From contig CM019216.1 of NCBI GenBank assembly GCA_009741485.1, positions 23,907,119 to 23,971,118 on the forward strand: a stretch of 64,000 nucleotides of DNA. The letters run 5' to 3'. The notes beneath the pieces were generated by a model. The model had not been told where the DNA came from and did no database searches. It saw only the letters and a program-made list of their open reading frames with translations. The DNA comes from Malurus cyaneus samueli. Its lineage: Eukaryota; Chordata; Aves; Passeriformes; Maluridae. Position 1 is the stretch's first letter. The number at the start of each line of letters is the position of its first letter. Shown here in pieces: positions 26,212 to 39,586 of the stretch. The translations under genes and the position numbers were made by a program.

Positions 26212-29200
26212 AATACATACACACATCCATATATGATCGTGCATATATAGAGAAAAATACCCACATATGAAAAGAATTCCAGATGATTTGTGATGTTAGA
26301 GATATGCACTCTAAATTTTGGAGAATTTGTCTTGCCTGCAGAGCAAAAATAAGAAAACCAAAAAAACAATGATCAATTTTTTTTTTTTTTGAGAGAATTC
26401 TAATGACCTACAGATTAGCCTTAAAAAATATTAGCCACACAAAATATTTTGGTTTATCTCTGCTGATGAGATTATACTGTCTCTAGCAACTTAAAGGAGT
26501 TTTTGCAATCATAGCAACCATATTCAGACACTTGTTATTTGATGAGCAGCATTAAAAGATCATTACTCTGTATCAAATACAATTGTTCTATCAGAATTCC
26601 CATAATAGAGGAGGACTCTAAAAACAATGACTTTTTGTGATGATCAGTGTAACTAAAAGTTATTTTGATTATCTGTGGTGCACTTACATATAAAGCTCAC
26701 ATTCTTCTTTGTGAGTTTTATTTTAGTCTTTGTTTTCTCAATTAGGGTTGAATAATTTCCTCCTACACTAACTGGCACTGCTCTGCCCTGCAACAAGTGA
26801 AAGGCTCCCTGCATATTCTCATTTGTACTATGTAAAGTTGGTACTCCAGTTAGAGTTTACTGCATTTAGGCAAATTGAAACTAAGAAATAAACATAGTTA
26901 GGGCTCTTGACTGAGCCTTCTGTTCCAAGGTTATTTTTAAAATTGCTTCCAGTTTTGCAGGTATTTAAAATCTCACTAAAAATGTGAACAAAGTAAACAT
27001 TTAACTAAGTGACATGTGGATGTCTGTCTTTGCCTGAAAGAGCAAATTGTCTTTGCCTTCAGAACAAAATACACGTAAAACATGAGAATATGGGATTTTT
27101 TTTGAGATATGTCCCTTGGTAGGGATATTTACCTGAATTGCAGGAATTTTCTTTCAGAAAGATGAGATTATAGTAGATATAACAGTCTTTTAGAGATCAT
27201 CTAAGACGGTCTTTAACTAAACTGGACAAGAGAGTCTTGAGTAGATTGGAGACCTTAAGGCACATAAAGACATGTAGTATATGATCTATAAACTAATTTT
27301 TTAGATTTTACTTCTGGTTTTGATATTTGCCTGGTTCTTTCCAATACCACAAGCATATTTAAAATAGATCAATTTGCCTTGTATTTAGTGGTACATCATC
27401 TGTGGTAGGTTTGGTGGTTTTGGTTTTTTTTTTTTTTCTTTTTTTCATTACTTTGGTACAGTACCTTTGGTACTGTTTATTCAGTAACAATATAGGAAAA
27501 GTGTCAGCTGTACAGCACACCGGCCATTTAACACAACTAGATTGCTCATTCATCCAGATCTCTTAAATCTATTAGCCTGACAGGAAAGGTATGTGAAAGC
27601 TTTCAAGGGCCAAATTACAAAATTTCAAATACAGTCTAAACTACTGAACACTTCTATGTGATGTCTGTCAGGCACTGGCCATAAAGTGACCTTGGCAGAT
27701 CTATTTACAACAATGTTTTAGATGCACAATTTAACCTGGAGCAAATATAAAGGCATTTATCACATCAGAGCCTGCATAAGTAATCCCTCTCATTCTTGGA
27801 CTTTGGCTTCCACTCGGCAAAGTTCAGAAAACTACATGGAAAATTTAATAATTACAGTTTCTGTTACTCAGAACAGGTTTGTTACAAGGACGTCAAATGT
27901 TATGTCATGGATTCATGGAGATGAATCAGCTGACAAAATATGTTTGCTATAAAGATTTCATAATCATTTTAGGAAGACAACCACAGAACAAGAATAGTTA
28001 TTACAATGATAGAGTTGCAACCCATTTATGTTCTACAGTATTGTAATGCTCTTCCTTTGCTTACTTAAACACCTGAACAAGAATACACACATTTAAAACC
28101 ATCCTAAACCACAGATTTCTTGACTTTTATTCTGAGGCTGATGCAATATTCATAGCTGCTTCTTATGTATTCTACAGGAAGCAACACCATGCGCAAATAT
28201 TTGTCAGGAAATTTCTGTTAAGTGATACAGAAAAGGTTGAAGATTGGTTTTCATTGCAAATTATTTTTTTTTCTACCTAGCAGAAAAATCTGAGATAAGT
28301 AAACCAGGGAAAGCAACATCTGACTTCAGCAAATTCTCCTAACAAAAATCAATCTGAATGCCTCTAACACAAGTTTGAAGAATGGCATATCAGAAGTTAT
28401 TAAACATTCTTTTAGTAACCACGTGATGTTGTGCTGGTTCCAGTAATCATTGTCTGGTACATCAAAGAAATCCAGGAGTCATAATTTCTTATTAGAAAAG
28501 CAAACGTAACATTTCTAGTCTTTCCCCTGGAAAGTCAGAGCTCATAGTGCAATCTCATTGCTGCAAAGGCATGTCAGTGAAAAAGGGTGTGTTGTTCGAG
28601 AATTTCATTCCCACCCCCATTAAAACACTTACGGGAAATCCAGTCAAGAAAATCCAGAGGAAAAAAGCACTATGTCTTCCTTTAACTCAGTCACATTCTG
28701 TTCTGTTTGTGGGAAACCCTGAAACTGCTACCTTTCTAGGACTTGCATTTCTTCCTTGAATAATCTCCCACTTCTTCGTCCTGGACAGAAAAAAATCTGT
28801 TCACTGTACTCAGGCCAGGAAAAATTTGCACTTATATGAACAGAGAAAAGGAATTTAGCTTGGATCTACCGGAGATTATTCAATGGGGAAAGGAAAGAAA
28901 AAAACATGGTGGGGATTATATGGAGGGATAGAGAAGACTTATCAGAATCAGAAAGAGAGGATTCCAGTGTAATCTGCTCCTTGTATTAACAACATGTGCA
29001 ATCACTGGTACTGGCAGTTTGTTTGCTCTGATTTTCACATTATCCAGGGCTCTGTGTGTGAAGCTGTGGGCATGCATTTACAGTGGTTAGTGAGTAACCT
29101 TGCAGTATCTCTGGTGACACTATCCTCCCCCCATTTATTATGTGGTAGAGGTCTGTGACAACCAGCACAAAGCCCGTGGAAGCAGGGTATGGGCTAAGGA

Positions 29201-29658
29201 CTGCTGCTCCTGTATGAATGCAGTATTAGAGGACACATCTTGTAACTTTCAACCTTCACAAAGGACTAGAATGCCTAAACACAAACTACAGTTTAACACG
29301 TACATATACAAGCAAAAAAAACCCCAAAACAAAACATAAAAACAAGCAAATTTTTGTTCATTTTTGGTTCAAAATGCTTTTGCTCGTTAATTAACTTGAA
29401 TCATGAACAAAATCGTAAGTAACAATATTCTTTAATGAGTTTCTTCATTGATAGTGTGCAGAAATAAGTTTCTGCTTGTATATTTATGATCTGTTTACTT
29501 GAATTACTCTATTTAATACGTTTATGTGAGAGATTTTTAAATAAGGTTGCTGAGAAATTTAATATACTGAAAAAAGACTTTTGGTTAGACATGTAACTAT
29601 TTTGAAAAGCATTATGAACATTAGAAAGAATCACTGTATGCATAAGATGATGAACAAA

Positions 29659-29673
29659 ATTATTATTATTATT
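29659..29673. repeat. ATT trinucleotide run (5 units)
   Basis: ATTATTATTATTATT, perfect and short. It has no recognised context. Confidence 0.85.
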
Positions 29674-30502
29674 AAACTTGTCATTAAACCTAGAGGCTGT
29701 CAATTATAACTGCTATCATCTGGCTCTCACTTTTTATCAACATTAGTAAAAGAGAAAAAGACAAAAAAGCAGCGATAATAAGATGCTACAGCTGCTGTGG
29801 TCTATGAGAAAGCTGGCCTCCAAGAGGCACAGGCTCCCAAACACCAGTTCACTTCCCAGGACTTCTAGAATGCTTCCCTCACCCACTTCTGTGACAAAAC
29901 AAGGTGACCTACAAGTTTATTTTCTAGTGAAAAAATGTGCTGTTATGGCTGCTGATCTCTGACATACAGGGATTTTTTCTTCTTCCCCACCTGCCTACTG
30001 ACGCTGCTGTCCTTCAGCATTTCTGACATCTTAAGAAACAGCCTATTCTTTAAACGCTCATCTCAGCACAAATTTGTGGAGACTTGCTGTTCTTTCCCTG
30101 TTCTGTAGAGCACATCAGTTCTGACAATGACAGGAGCTGCCATGACCCAGGCATGGAGCAACAAAGAAATAACTTGCTGATGTTGCTTGTGAAGTTGTCC
30201 AAGTCCTGATCCTGTGTCTATTTAGAGGACACAAGTGCAGCCTCCTGTTTCTCTTCTAAAAGCTGCAAGAAAATGATGCCAGTGATATCTTGCAGTTCTC
30301 AATCAGAAAACCACTACGACATACATCAAAGGGACTGGTGTTGATAGCAAGTATGCAACTGCACTAGGAGATGGAGGCAGTATTAGAAGCCAGACTATGA
30401 GGATGGCAGAAGATTGGGATGGCAGACAAAATACTTACGGCCCAGAATTCTGAGCCATCATATGGTAGAATTAAAGCTGAAAGCAAGCATGAATTGTCCA
30501 AC

Positions 30503-30530
30503 AAAAGCTCTGTAGCAAAAGCTCTGTAGC
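30503..30530. repeat. 14-bp tandem duplication
   Basis: Two perfect adjacent copies of AAAAGCTCTGTAGC (30503-30516, 30517-30530). Confidence 0.9.
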
Positions 30531-31617
30531 CAAATGGAGGAGGCAGCTGCCATCCAGTTCTGACAGCACCCTCCTGCAGCCCCTGCAATCACACCAACAC
30601 GGTGGTGTCTGTGGCCAGGACCAGCACTGGGGCTGTGAGCCCTGTGCAGCACAGAAGAGACAAATGGCTCTTTCCTGAACTGCCATGCATCTGTCTGTCC
30701 TGTGCCCAGATGGAAAGGGTGTGCAGCCTGTACTCGGTGAAATGATCCTGCTATTTATAGCAGCATACAATGGAATTGCATGACATCCAACAGAGTTATT
30801 TAGGCTCTACAATAAGGGTAAACAAGACTGAAATCTGGCTGTTTGTCTGAAGGTCAAAAAAGGGCAGGCACTTTACGCTAATCAAACCCCCAATCTATTT
30901 AAAATCCTAGATGAAGAGTATACATATATTTACACTGAACATGCCTTATGATGTTTAGAACAGAAGAAAAGCAGGGAGGGAAGAAACAGATGGTGTACCA
31001 AACATCACAAGCCAGTAAACAAGAAGACATAAGGAACAAAGTCACCAGAAAATCAAGACCTGTCAAACTAGTACTGACCTTAGCAAAGGCACACTCAGGC
31101 AGACACAGGCTCCACAGGCATCTCACAGTGCCACAGGGCACATTACTGAGACTCAGGCTTTGTCAGGATGTCACTGTGTCACAGCAGCTCCAGCAGCACC
31201 TGTTAGACTGTCTGAATCCTGCCCAGCAGCTGCTCTCTGCCACTGCCATTGTCTGACCTGTCTGTCTGCAACAAGTCTGGCCATGGCTTTTGCAAGGCCA
31301 CAGCTGGGTGGGAATAATCTCCCCTGCTTTTCCCAGACACCTGCTCACCCTGTGATCACTCCTTCTTTCTCCTTCCTTAGTCTCACCTTTTCCATCTGGT
31401 CTCCTTATACCTTCTGGTAATTTTAAATATCATTCATCTTTCACTATTGTTATTCCAATTCCACCTGTTATTCTAGTCTTCCCAGGTATTTCCAAGAAGA
31501 CATTTTTCTCAGTTGAAAATTAGGAAGATTTTGCTAAAGAAAAGAACTAAAGATCTTTTCTACCTCATGGCATCTACAATGGACATGGAAGAGCACCAGT
31601 ATCTGAGATCAGACCAC

Positions 31618-32002
31618 TGCACTGGGTTTGCATGGCCAAGTTTTTGTAGAGGTGAGGCTACAGACATGGCTTCTGTGAGCAGCTGCCAGAAGTTTTCTCC
31701 ATGTCCATAAGAGCCAATCCCAGGTGGCTCCAAAGACAGGTGTGCTGCTGGGACAATCAGAAATGATGGTAACACCTCTGTGATAATATATTCAAAAAGC
31801 AGAAGAAAAAAGTTATTGTCAGATGTAATTGTGGCCAGAGAAGAGTGAGGTGAGAATATGTGAGAAGAACAGCTCTGCAGATGCCAAAGTCACACAGAAA
31901 GAGGGGGAGGACATGGCCTGGCTGCAGGATGAGATTCCCCTGCAGCCCCTGGGGCAGCCCATGGTGAGGCAGCTGTGCCCCTGCAGGACATGGAGGATCA
32001 TG
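31618..32002 (+). mobile_element. Endogenous retrovirus LTR fragment, 5' part
   Basis: The segment fits the 5' third of a bird LTR family as I remember it. It has GGGTTTGCATGGCCAAG, a run reading GGCTTCTGTGAGCAGCTGCC, then CTCCATGTCCATAAGAGCCA. A promoter-like CCTCTGTGATAATATATTCA follows near 31775-31795, then GTGAGAATATGTGAGAAGAA and CCCCTGCAGCCCCTGGGGCA. Plus orientation, antisense to KHDRBS2. There is no coding capacity. The family name was not confirmed and edges are approximate. Confidence 0.6.
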
Positions 32003-35000
32003 TTGTTTCTGATCAGGACATCCTTTTTGTCTTTACTAAAGGAACACTTTCCTCAAGATGATGGAAAAATGACCTGCCAATAGTCAACTTGCTGCTAGGC
32101 CTATACCCTTGGGCTACAAACATTTCAGTAAGTCCATTATTTTTTGTATAGTCGACTGTCTGGTTTTTTGTTTTTTTTTCATAGCTATCATTCTTTTTTC
32201 CCTGCCTAAGTGGGACACATGTATCAACATCATCATCATCATCATCACTGCTGTGCTTGTTTGATCTAGTTGGTCCATGGACACTGTTTCTTACAAAAGA
32301 CTCTCTGCTACACTTCAGCAACAGAAGATTATGATAATCTATGTATCTTTAAATACATTGCAGCTTGCTGACAAATGAGGCAACATTTCAAGATGCACTG
32401 TTTATTCTGGCATCTCAGACACAATGTGCTATAGTCAATAGTGGTCCCTGTCCTCTTTGAAAGCTATTAATGTAAGACTGATGACAGAATTGTAAGTCAT
32501 TACAATAAAGGAATTTAAGCACAATATTCAGTTTCTTGCTCTCTTTCCTCTTATGATGACACTTTATGAGTTGTTACCACAGATTCTTTTCTCAAAATTT
32601 GAGAAGGCTGTGAAGTAGACAGATTAAGCCCCATTATAGGAGAAAAATCATTAGTTAATACAGATCTTTCTCATACATTTATTAGCTGCAGCTTCTTCAT
32701 TATCAGTTGAGGTCAACAGACTGAACAAGTGGATCATATTACCCACTTAAAAAGCTTTTTATATTTCAAGCTCTTATACCTAATTTATCCTCAAACTCCT
32801 TATGAAATAGGCACAGTAATTAAGTATGATTATGCTAATTTTCCTAATTAGGTAGCAAGTGGCATCAGTGTTAAATATATTCCATAAATTTATACAGTGA
32901 ATCAAAAGTAGAAATTCGTACAATTCCACAATGTTTGACTACAAGTTCATGGGCACCTGGGAAGTTACCTGGGAGATGATTTAGCTTTTCCATATGAAGA
33001 AGGAAAAGAGAAGAGATAAACCAGCATCACCATTAGAACCCCCTTAACTTGACAAAATTTGCAAGTCAAGTGACACAGAACCCCTATGGGACTCTCCCAC
33101 TCTTTCCTTTATCCAAACTATCCATCTGATCCATCCAAAATGCACTAAAAAGTTTACCCCTGCATAAGCAAAAAGCAAAGGATGGAGGAATTTAAACACA
33201 TGTAACACAGGTGCAAAGGCAAAATGCATTCTTTTATTCCTACTAATTATTACAGCAGGCCTTTTTTTAGCATACTTACAAAAGTAAATACTAAGAGGCT
33301 TGAAACAGAAAAAGCAATCCACTCACTGAAGCACAGCTTAAGCATAATTTTCTGCAATGAACATTGGGTCAAAGATATCATTAGCATAATTGCAGAACAG
33401 CCAGTGAAGCTTTCACAAGTGGAAGTAATAGGATAAAGGGCAGGTACATTATTTATAAATTAATTTCCCCTGGCCCTGAAAAAAGAAGAATAATCATAAA
33501 GGGCTCATTTTTCTCTTCTTTATTCAATCGTATTAGTTAAAATACTGGTTTACAAAGCACATAAATTTTCACTTGGATCCAACAGAAACAGCAATCATAG
33601 CTTGCTATCTTGGACTTTCACTCCCTGGTTTCTATCAGCCCATTAGTAGATCTTAAAGCCAACCTGTGTTTCCAGCCTTGACTTTTATAGGGAAACTCTT
33701 CCAGATCTCACATTACTGAATTATGGGAGGTTGTCATTCTATTCACACATAAGTCACATATATCACAGAGATGAACACAGAAAACTGTCTTTCTCAAGAG
33801 TAGGAAAAAGAGCATATCATCTCAGTAAAGTGCACAGATGAAAAACATTTTTCATAGAAGAAATGGCCATCCTGTTTTCTACAGTACTATGTTTTTTATT
33901 TTTTTTAAAATAAAGCTATGTGTTTGCTATTTGTTAAAGAAATGAACAATCAGGAAAAATATTTTGAGACACTGGAATCCAAATTTGTTACATCAGATAG
34001 TTCAAATGATTCAAGAGAGACGAGTGACTGAGTTACAAGGCTGAGTTGAAAAGACATTTAAAGTAGGGTTCTTATTTTTAATGGCATATTCTAGACAAAC
34101 GAGTCCAGTTATGTTACTGTACGATACAATAAGTGATGAAAAGAAAAATCAATTTTGATAGCATTGTTAGTTTCATTTCCATGAAGACATCAAATTCCTC
34201 TACTAAGCCACACTAGCAAGAGACCAAAGAAGCTGAGGATACATGTCATTAATCACCAAAACCCAAGCTAAGCATCTTCAAACTTAATTCCTGAAAGCCT
34301 TCATTCCCTTTGTGGTCAGCATAGTGATGAGAGATTTAAATTGCACATCTGCATAACTCAGATCTGCTTTCTTTGGGGATAGTGAAGGAAGAGAAAGAGG
34401 AGGAGCAGAGGAAGAAGGGTTAGTTTCTAGTGGGTATCACCGGGTGATGGGATCCATCTGCACCCAACCCTGGCTTTCCCCTCCTCTTTAGCAGAGGGGG
34501 TTTATTCCCCTGGGGGAGGTGATGAGCCTGCTGGCACACAGCTCTCACCTCTGGGTGCTGTCCCACTGTGCACAGGGGGATGTTTATCTCCTCTGTTCAC
34601 TAGCTGTCTTCAGTGAACTGTGCAAGAGAAGACAGGAGCTTGGTTTAGGGCATTCAGAGGAACCAGCTCCTCTGGTTTTGATACTATTACATCAATGGTC
34701 TTTGTTTTTAAGGTCTAAAACATGGACATCCCAATTTCTCTGTTCAGATCCTATTAATTATTATCATCATCAGTCTTTGAGACTGAAATGTCATCCATAC
34801 TGTTTTTGTCATGCGAAAAACCTTTGTTCACAGGTAAGACTGTGAGCAAGAAGCTCCTGGATTTTGTTTGGTACTCAATCCTTTTCTGTAACTACCTAAT
34901 CTCTTGCAGAGGTATCTAATATGTGTCAGAAGTAATATTTAGCCTTACTTTAGAAATCTGAAGACAGCATGTCCTTAGCTTCAGAATGTTCTAATTAAAC

Positions 35001-35064
35001 AGACAGGCATGACTTTCAGAAACATCTCCTGGGGCCAATATGATTTCAGACTACCCTGTAGGGC
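32003..35064. other. 3.1-kb stretch lying between the two LTR pieces
   Basis: AT-rich sequence with a CAT microsatellite (32228-32247) and a purine-rich tract at about 34384-34418. A more GC-balanced block follows at 34430-34700. No coding exon or transposon signature was recognised. Whether it was inserted into one LTR or simply separates two LTR remnants cannot be told by eye. Confidence 0.5.
32228..32247. repeat. CAT trinucleotide microsatellite
   Basis: Six perfect CAT units plus a partial CA. Confidence 0.93.
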
Positions 35065-35479
35065 AGAATCCACCTGCAGCCCCTGGAGGGATATCCCACA
35101 CTGGAGTGGGGAGAGTGTGTGAGGACTCTTCCCACTAAGGAGGAAGGAACAGCAGGGACAACAGGTGAAGAAGAACTGACCATGAATCCCACTCCCCATC
35201 CCCCTACCACCACTGTGGGGAGGAGGAAGAGAATTCTGGAGCAAAGCTGAGCCCAAGAAGAAGGATGTGTCTGTGTTTGAGTGTTTTTAACACTTGGGTT
35301 TTATTTCTCACTATTCTACTCTGATTTGACTGGTAATAAATTAAACTAATTTCCCCCAAGTCTGTTTTCCTCATGACACTAACTTTTCTCTCTCTGACCT
35401 TATCCCCACCCAGGAGCCTTTTGCTATATTTCCTCCTCCCTGTCCAGCTGAGGGTCAGCCCTGCCAACCCAATACTGCA
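35065..35479 (+). mobile_element. Endogenous retrovirus LTR fragment, 3' part
   Basis: It fits the 3' third of the same LTR family as 31618-32002. It reads CCACCTGCAGCCCCTGGAGG, GAGAGTGTGTGAGGACTCTT and AGGAGGAAGGAACAGCAGGG. A GGTTTTATTTCTCA block follows, then the polyadenylation-type signal AATAAATTAAAC at about 35336, then TTTCCCCCAAGTCTGTTTTC and the tail GTCCAGCTGAGGGTCAGCCC. Same strand and same internal order as the 5' piece. The repeated middle of the family is missing. Confidence 0.6.
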
Positions 35480-38400
35480 TAGATCAAGGCAATGGATGAG
35501 GTGAACAATGGATGGGGAACAGCTTCTGCTGACCATACAACTTTTCTTCCCTTCAAACAAGTATACAGTGAGTAACTGTTCCCCCATTAAAAAAATAAAA
35601 AGTGTTACAAAAATAAAAGTAAGCTTTATTTAAATAATTTTAAGAATGACAACTTTGTCCTTATGAGTATGCTTTCTGAATTTCTCTCTTCTCAAAAAGC
35701 TTGTCATTTAGGCACAATCATTTCACTCAGACTCCCCACTGGGCAGTGTCAGTACCAAAAAAATGTAAAGATTATTCTAACTAAGTTAGCCAACAATGCT
35801 AACAATGAGTCATTTAGAATACCGTTGTTTGATAGCTGACTAATTTTTCTGATAAAACTGTAAAACATATAGATTTATGGATAGAGCAACCAGAGTTTAA
35901 AACAGTTCTGATATTGGTTAATAAAATCTGAAAATAATTAGAAAAAATATTCTTCATGCCCTATTTCTTTTGGCACAAAAATGCAGGAAAATTAGTCTGT
36001 GTAGCTAATGCCAAGCCGGATAGATTTGAATGCTATTTCCAAAATGAGGTATGGAGTTTATGAGAACCATCTGCTGAGATCTCTACTCGGTCCTGCCCAA
36101 GTGAAATTAAAATATTGATCAAAACAGTTTCTTTACAATACTGGAAAATTCAACAGTAGATTTGTTACATACACTTGCATATTACAGTGTCTGCCTTCTT
36201 TTTAAATATTGTATATGATAGAACAAGACTCTTCTACATGCAACATCAAATCAAATCTGCCCTTTTCCTTTCAGTTTTCTAGAACATTGAAAGCCACGAA
36301 CACCAAAACTCAGAGGAAGGCAGAGTTAGCTCTAAAGGTAGCTACAACCCTGACCTTTTTCTGGTTTATCTGATCTCGAAAGCAACAAAACTTCCTAAGT
36401 TTCCTTTTCTTTTTCCCCCAAGTTTGCTTATGCACAGGTTTTTCTTTTGGCAATAACTCACGGCCTAGGCAGGTTTAAATGGTACAAGCTCTTCTCTTGA
36501 TTTCTGAACTCCAGGTCTACCTTCACTGTAGGGCTGTGAGAGGCTCTGTGTTATACATCACACATGCTCAGTACACCAGAAACACCCAGCACCAGATGTC
36601 TCATAAAATGTACCTGTTGGTGTTGCTCTCTTCAAACTGAAAAAGGAGCAAACTGCAAAAGAGGAAACACCATAGCTGAAGGCACAGCTTCCCTGCTGGA
36701 GATTCTGCCCTGGAAGTCTGAGATCAGCTTGCTTGATGGAATTCAGAACCACATTATCTAGATATGTCTGTGAATCATCAATCCATATCCTAAGAGATGA
36801 GTAGAACAGCATCGGGGAGTGAAGGCACATACCACTCTTTCTGCTGTGCTAATACAACATGCTGGTAAGAATTCAGTATTCCCTAAACTGAGGACTACTC
36901 TCTGAACCTGTTTTAATCTCAGGATTTAATGTTTAACAATCTTAGTTAAAATTATTTTTTATCCTTGACAATTAGAATTTATTAAAATTACTTGACAAGA
37001 GAATTCCCGTACTCTGGTTTACGCTTTCATGATTTTTTAATATATTTATATTCAATAATATGGCCAGAGTGGAATGGTCATCCTACCAAAACCTCCTGGC
37101 TTCATTGTCTTGTTAGAGCATCTTTTTCTTTTCATTTGGGGATACTTTCAGTTTTTCTAAGCATAAAATACAGCAAGTAGAATAAAGAAATACCTATCTG
37201 TATTTCTGGACTACTATACGACTCTCACAGATCTCCATAAGCAACTAGGGGTGAAGCTCTCCCAGTGTGGCATGGCTATGGAATACAAGTCTGAGTTAAT
37301 ATTTGTCATACTAAAATGATAAAAGAGAACTTATACTTCTTTTAATTTTGTCTAAGTAGTTTAATAACTATGAATATGGTCAATGAATTAAAATGTATTT
37401 AAGAATTGCCAGAGAATAGAGTGGAGAAGTTACTCACTTCTGAGAGAGAACTGCACACCCCTGCAGCTCATCCTCACAATTATTTAACTCAGCTCTCCCC
37501 AAGGTATTTCACAGTTGACAGCAGTGTTTTGACAGCATTGTAAATAAAAAAGCATAGGATGACTTCTGTATGTTCTCTGTAGTCTTAAATGCAAGATGTA
37601 AGAATTTTACGTTAATCTAAAATTGCTAAAACTAATAATAATATATATTTAGGAAAGTACACAGCAAATATTGAAGAGGATAAGACTGAGGTGTACAAAA
37701 ATAATGAAATAATTTGACCATCTATAAACTAAACAAGGAACTGTAATACAATAAACCTCTCCCCTTTCCCTGCCCACACCCCCAACCCTAGTAGCAGACT
37801 GTAGTCCATTGAGCATGTGTGAGGTTTAACAGGTAAAAGAAAATATTCTACACAACAGGTGGGGAATTTCTGGAACCTTTCTTCACAGAAACACATGGAG
37901 GTACATGGTATCTGTGGATTAAAAATGGATAAGGTCATAACCAGCTGCTACAATTTGAAGCTGTTATTAATAACTCTGCTGAAATCTGGACTGGCTTATT
38001 TCGTTCAGGATGCTGACAAAAATCCAAAACAGTACTGCTTGTAACTGAGCATAGCAATTATTTTTAACTTGCATTTCTTCTACTACTTCAATGTAACAGA
38101 ATTTTCACAAGTTACAGACAAAAACAATACAATAAATTTAATATCTCTAATTTTGATTTTGCCGTATAGTACTTTTATAGTTCCTTTACAAGGCACACAG
38201 ATTGTTTTCAAAAGAATAGTCAGCACTGGCTTGGGGACAGAGATTACCTGCATTACTCTTCCATCATTAAATCCCACAAAGTTATAATTGGCATGTTTGC
38301 ATGCTGAGTGTTTTCCTATTGATGGTACCGCTCAAAGGAAAAAAAACTCGGCAATTAAAACGAGGAAAAACTCCAGGTTTCTATGAGGCTTTTTTTCTTG

Positions 38401-39552
38401 AGCACTGGAACTCCGTATCATGCTTACAGAAATTTCCATTTCAAGCATTATGCTTTATCCTTCAAAGGCTTTTCTACTATTTCCCTTGACTTTTTTGCAA
38501 TGTGCTCAGTTATTTGGAAGAGGCAGGACTTTCAAACACTGGTGCATTCTAAGAGCCTATATAGCAGTGAGAAGAAAGAAAAAGTTGCAAAATACCCTAT
38601 TTCCACACTTTTCCATATGAATAAAAGCAAAATCTGCATTGGCTCTGAATACAAAAAGCAATTAACAAGCAAAATATGGCACCTTTTTATGATAAATTGT
38701 GTGCTCACAGCTAGAAGAAACATTTCCATTTTAAATTGTCTTGCAGAGTTTACTTGCAGAAACTATGTCCAAAAGGATATGGCTACTTGCTAACCCTTGG
38801 CATCTTGATTCCTGAAATTCTGGCTGTGCAATTTTATCTTTTGGTTATTTACACTTTCAAGCATTGTCATCAATATAAACATACAATACATTCAGTAAAC
38901 AGAAAATTAACTAAAGCCGATTTAGCTTCATTTATCTTCAAAATATACAAAGGTAAATATGAATTGAACATTGATCCCTCACTTCTGAGGATGATACATA
39001 TCAAATCCATAATCCTTGACCAAAGTGTGCTGATTTCCAATTTGGATTGTGCCATGTTATCAAGGGTCTGAGGAACTGCAAAATTTAAGCAAATCTTGAG
39101 AGCTAGCAAACCTCAAGAACAAACATGAATGAAAATACTTTATCTCAGCTTGAAGAGAGTGACAAGAATGTGGTTCAGCTATTTTCAAATTATGTGACAG
39201 TGCTGAAGGACTACTCTAGAGAATTTTTTTTTTTTTAATATTGCTTTACTCAATATATCCCAAGTGAATCTGACAGAAAAGTCACAGCATACAAGACAGA
39301 AAATGAAAATTTCATTGTGACAGAAAAATTTTTCACTTGGGAAATGTTTTCAAGTTTTTTTATTCCCAGCTGTCTTGAGAGAATTATAAGTTATCAGAAA
39401 CCTCCTATGATACTATCTATTGTTAATGTTTTTAATATCTCCCACAGTAAAAACTGTGAAAGCAATCAAGCTACTGACATTTTCTTTCCAGATTCACTAC
39501 AGCTTTTATCTGATTAAAACATAAATAGGGATAACTAAGCCACCCAGAAAAG

Positions 39553-39586
39553 ATAAAAAAAGCTTTTCTTTTTTTTTTTTTTTTTT
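39553..39586. repeat. Poly-A/poly-T hairpin-prone tract with T18 run
   Basis: A7 followed by GCTTTTC and eighteen T. AAAAAGCTTTT is palindromic. Confidence 0.85.

Larger units (their letters stand above)
23504..31617. other. Intronic sequence, only simple repeats recognised
   Basis: About 8.1 kb of AT-rich intron. It contains a TG microsatellite (26171-26211), poly-T runs near 26379 and 27425, an ATT run (29659-29673) and a 14-bp tandem duplication (30503-30530). Composition rises toward GC at about 30500-31400, without a recognisable gene or transposon. Confidence 0.55.

Noticed and set aside
35204..35587. 127-codon minus-strand frame
   Set aside because: Lies antisense in the LTR fragment and has no protein similarity.
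38383..38793. 136-codon plus-strand open frame
   Set aside because: Several frames overlap here on both strands, the composition is AT-driven and nothing matches a known protein.
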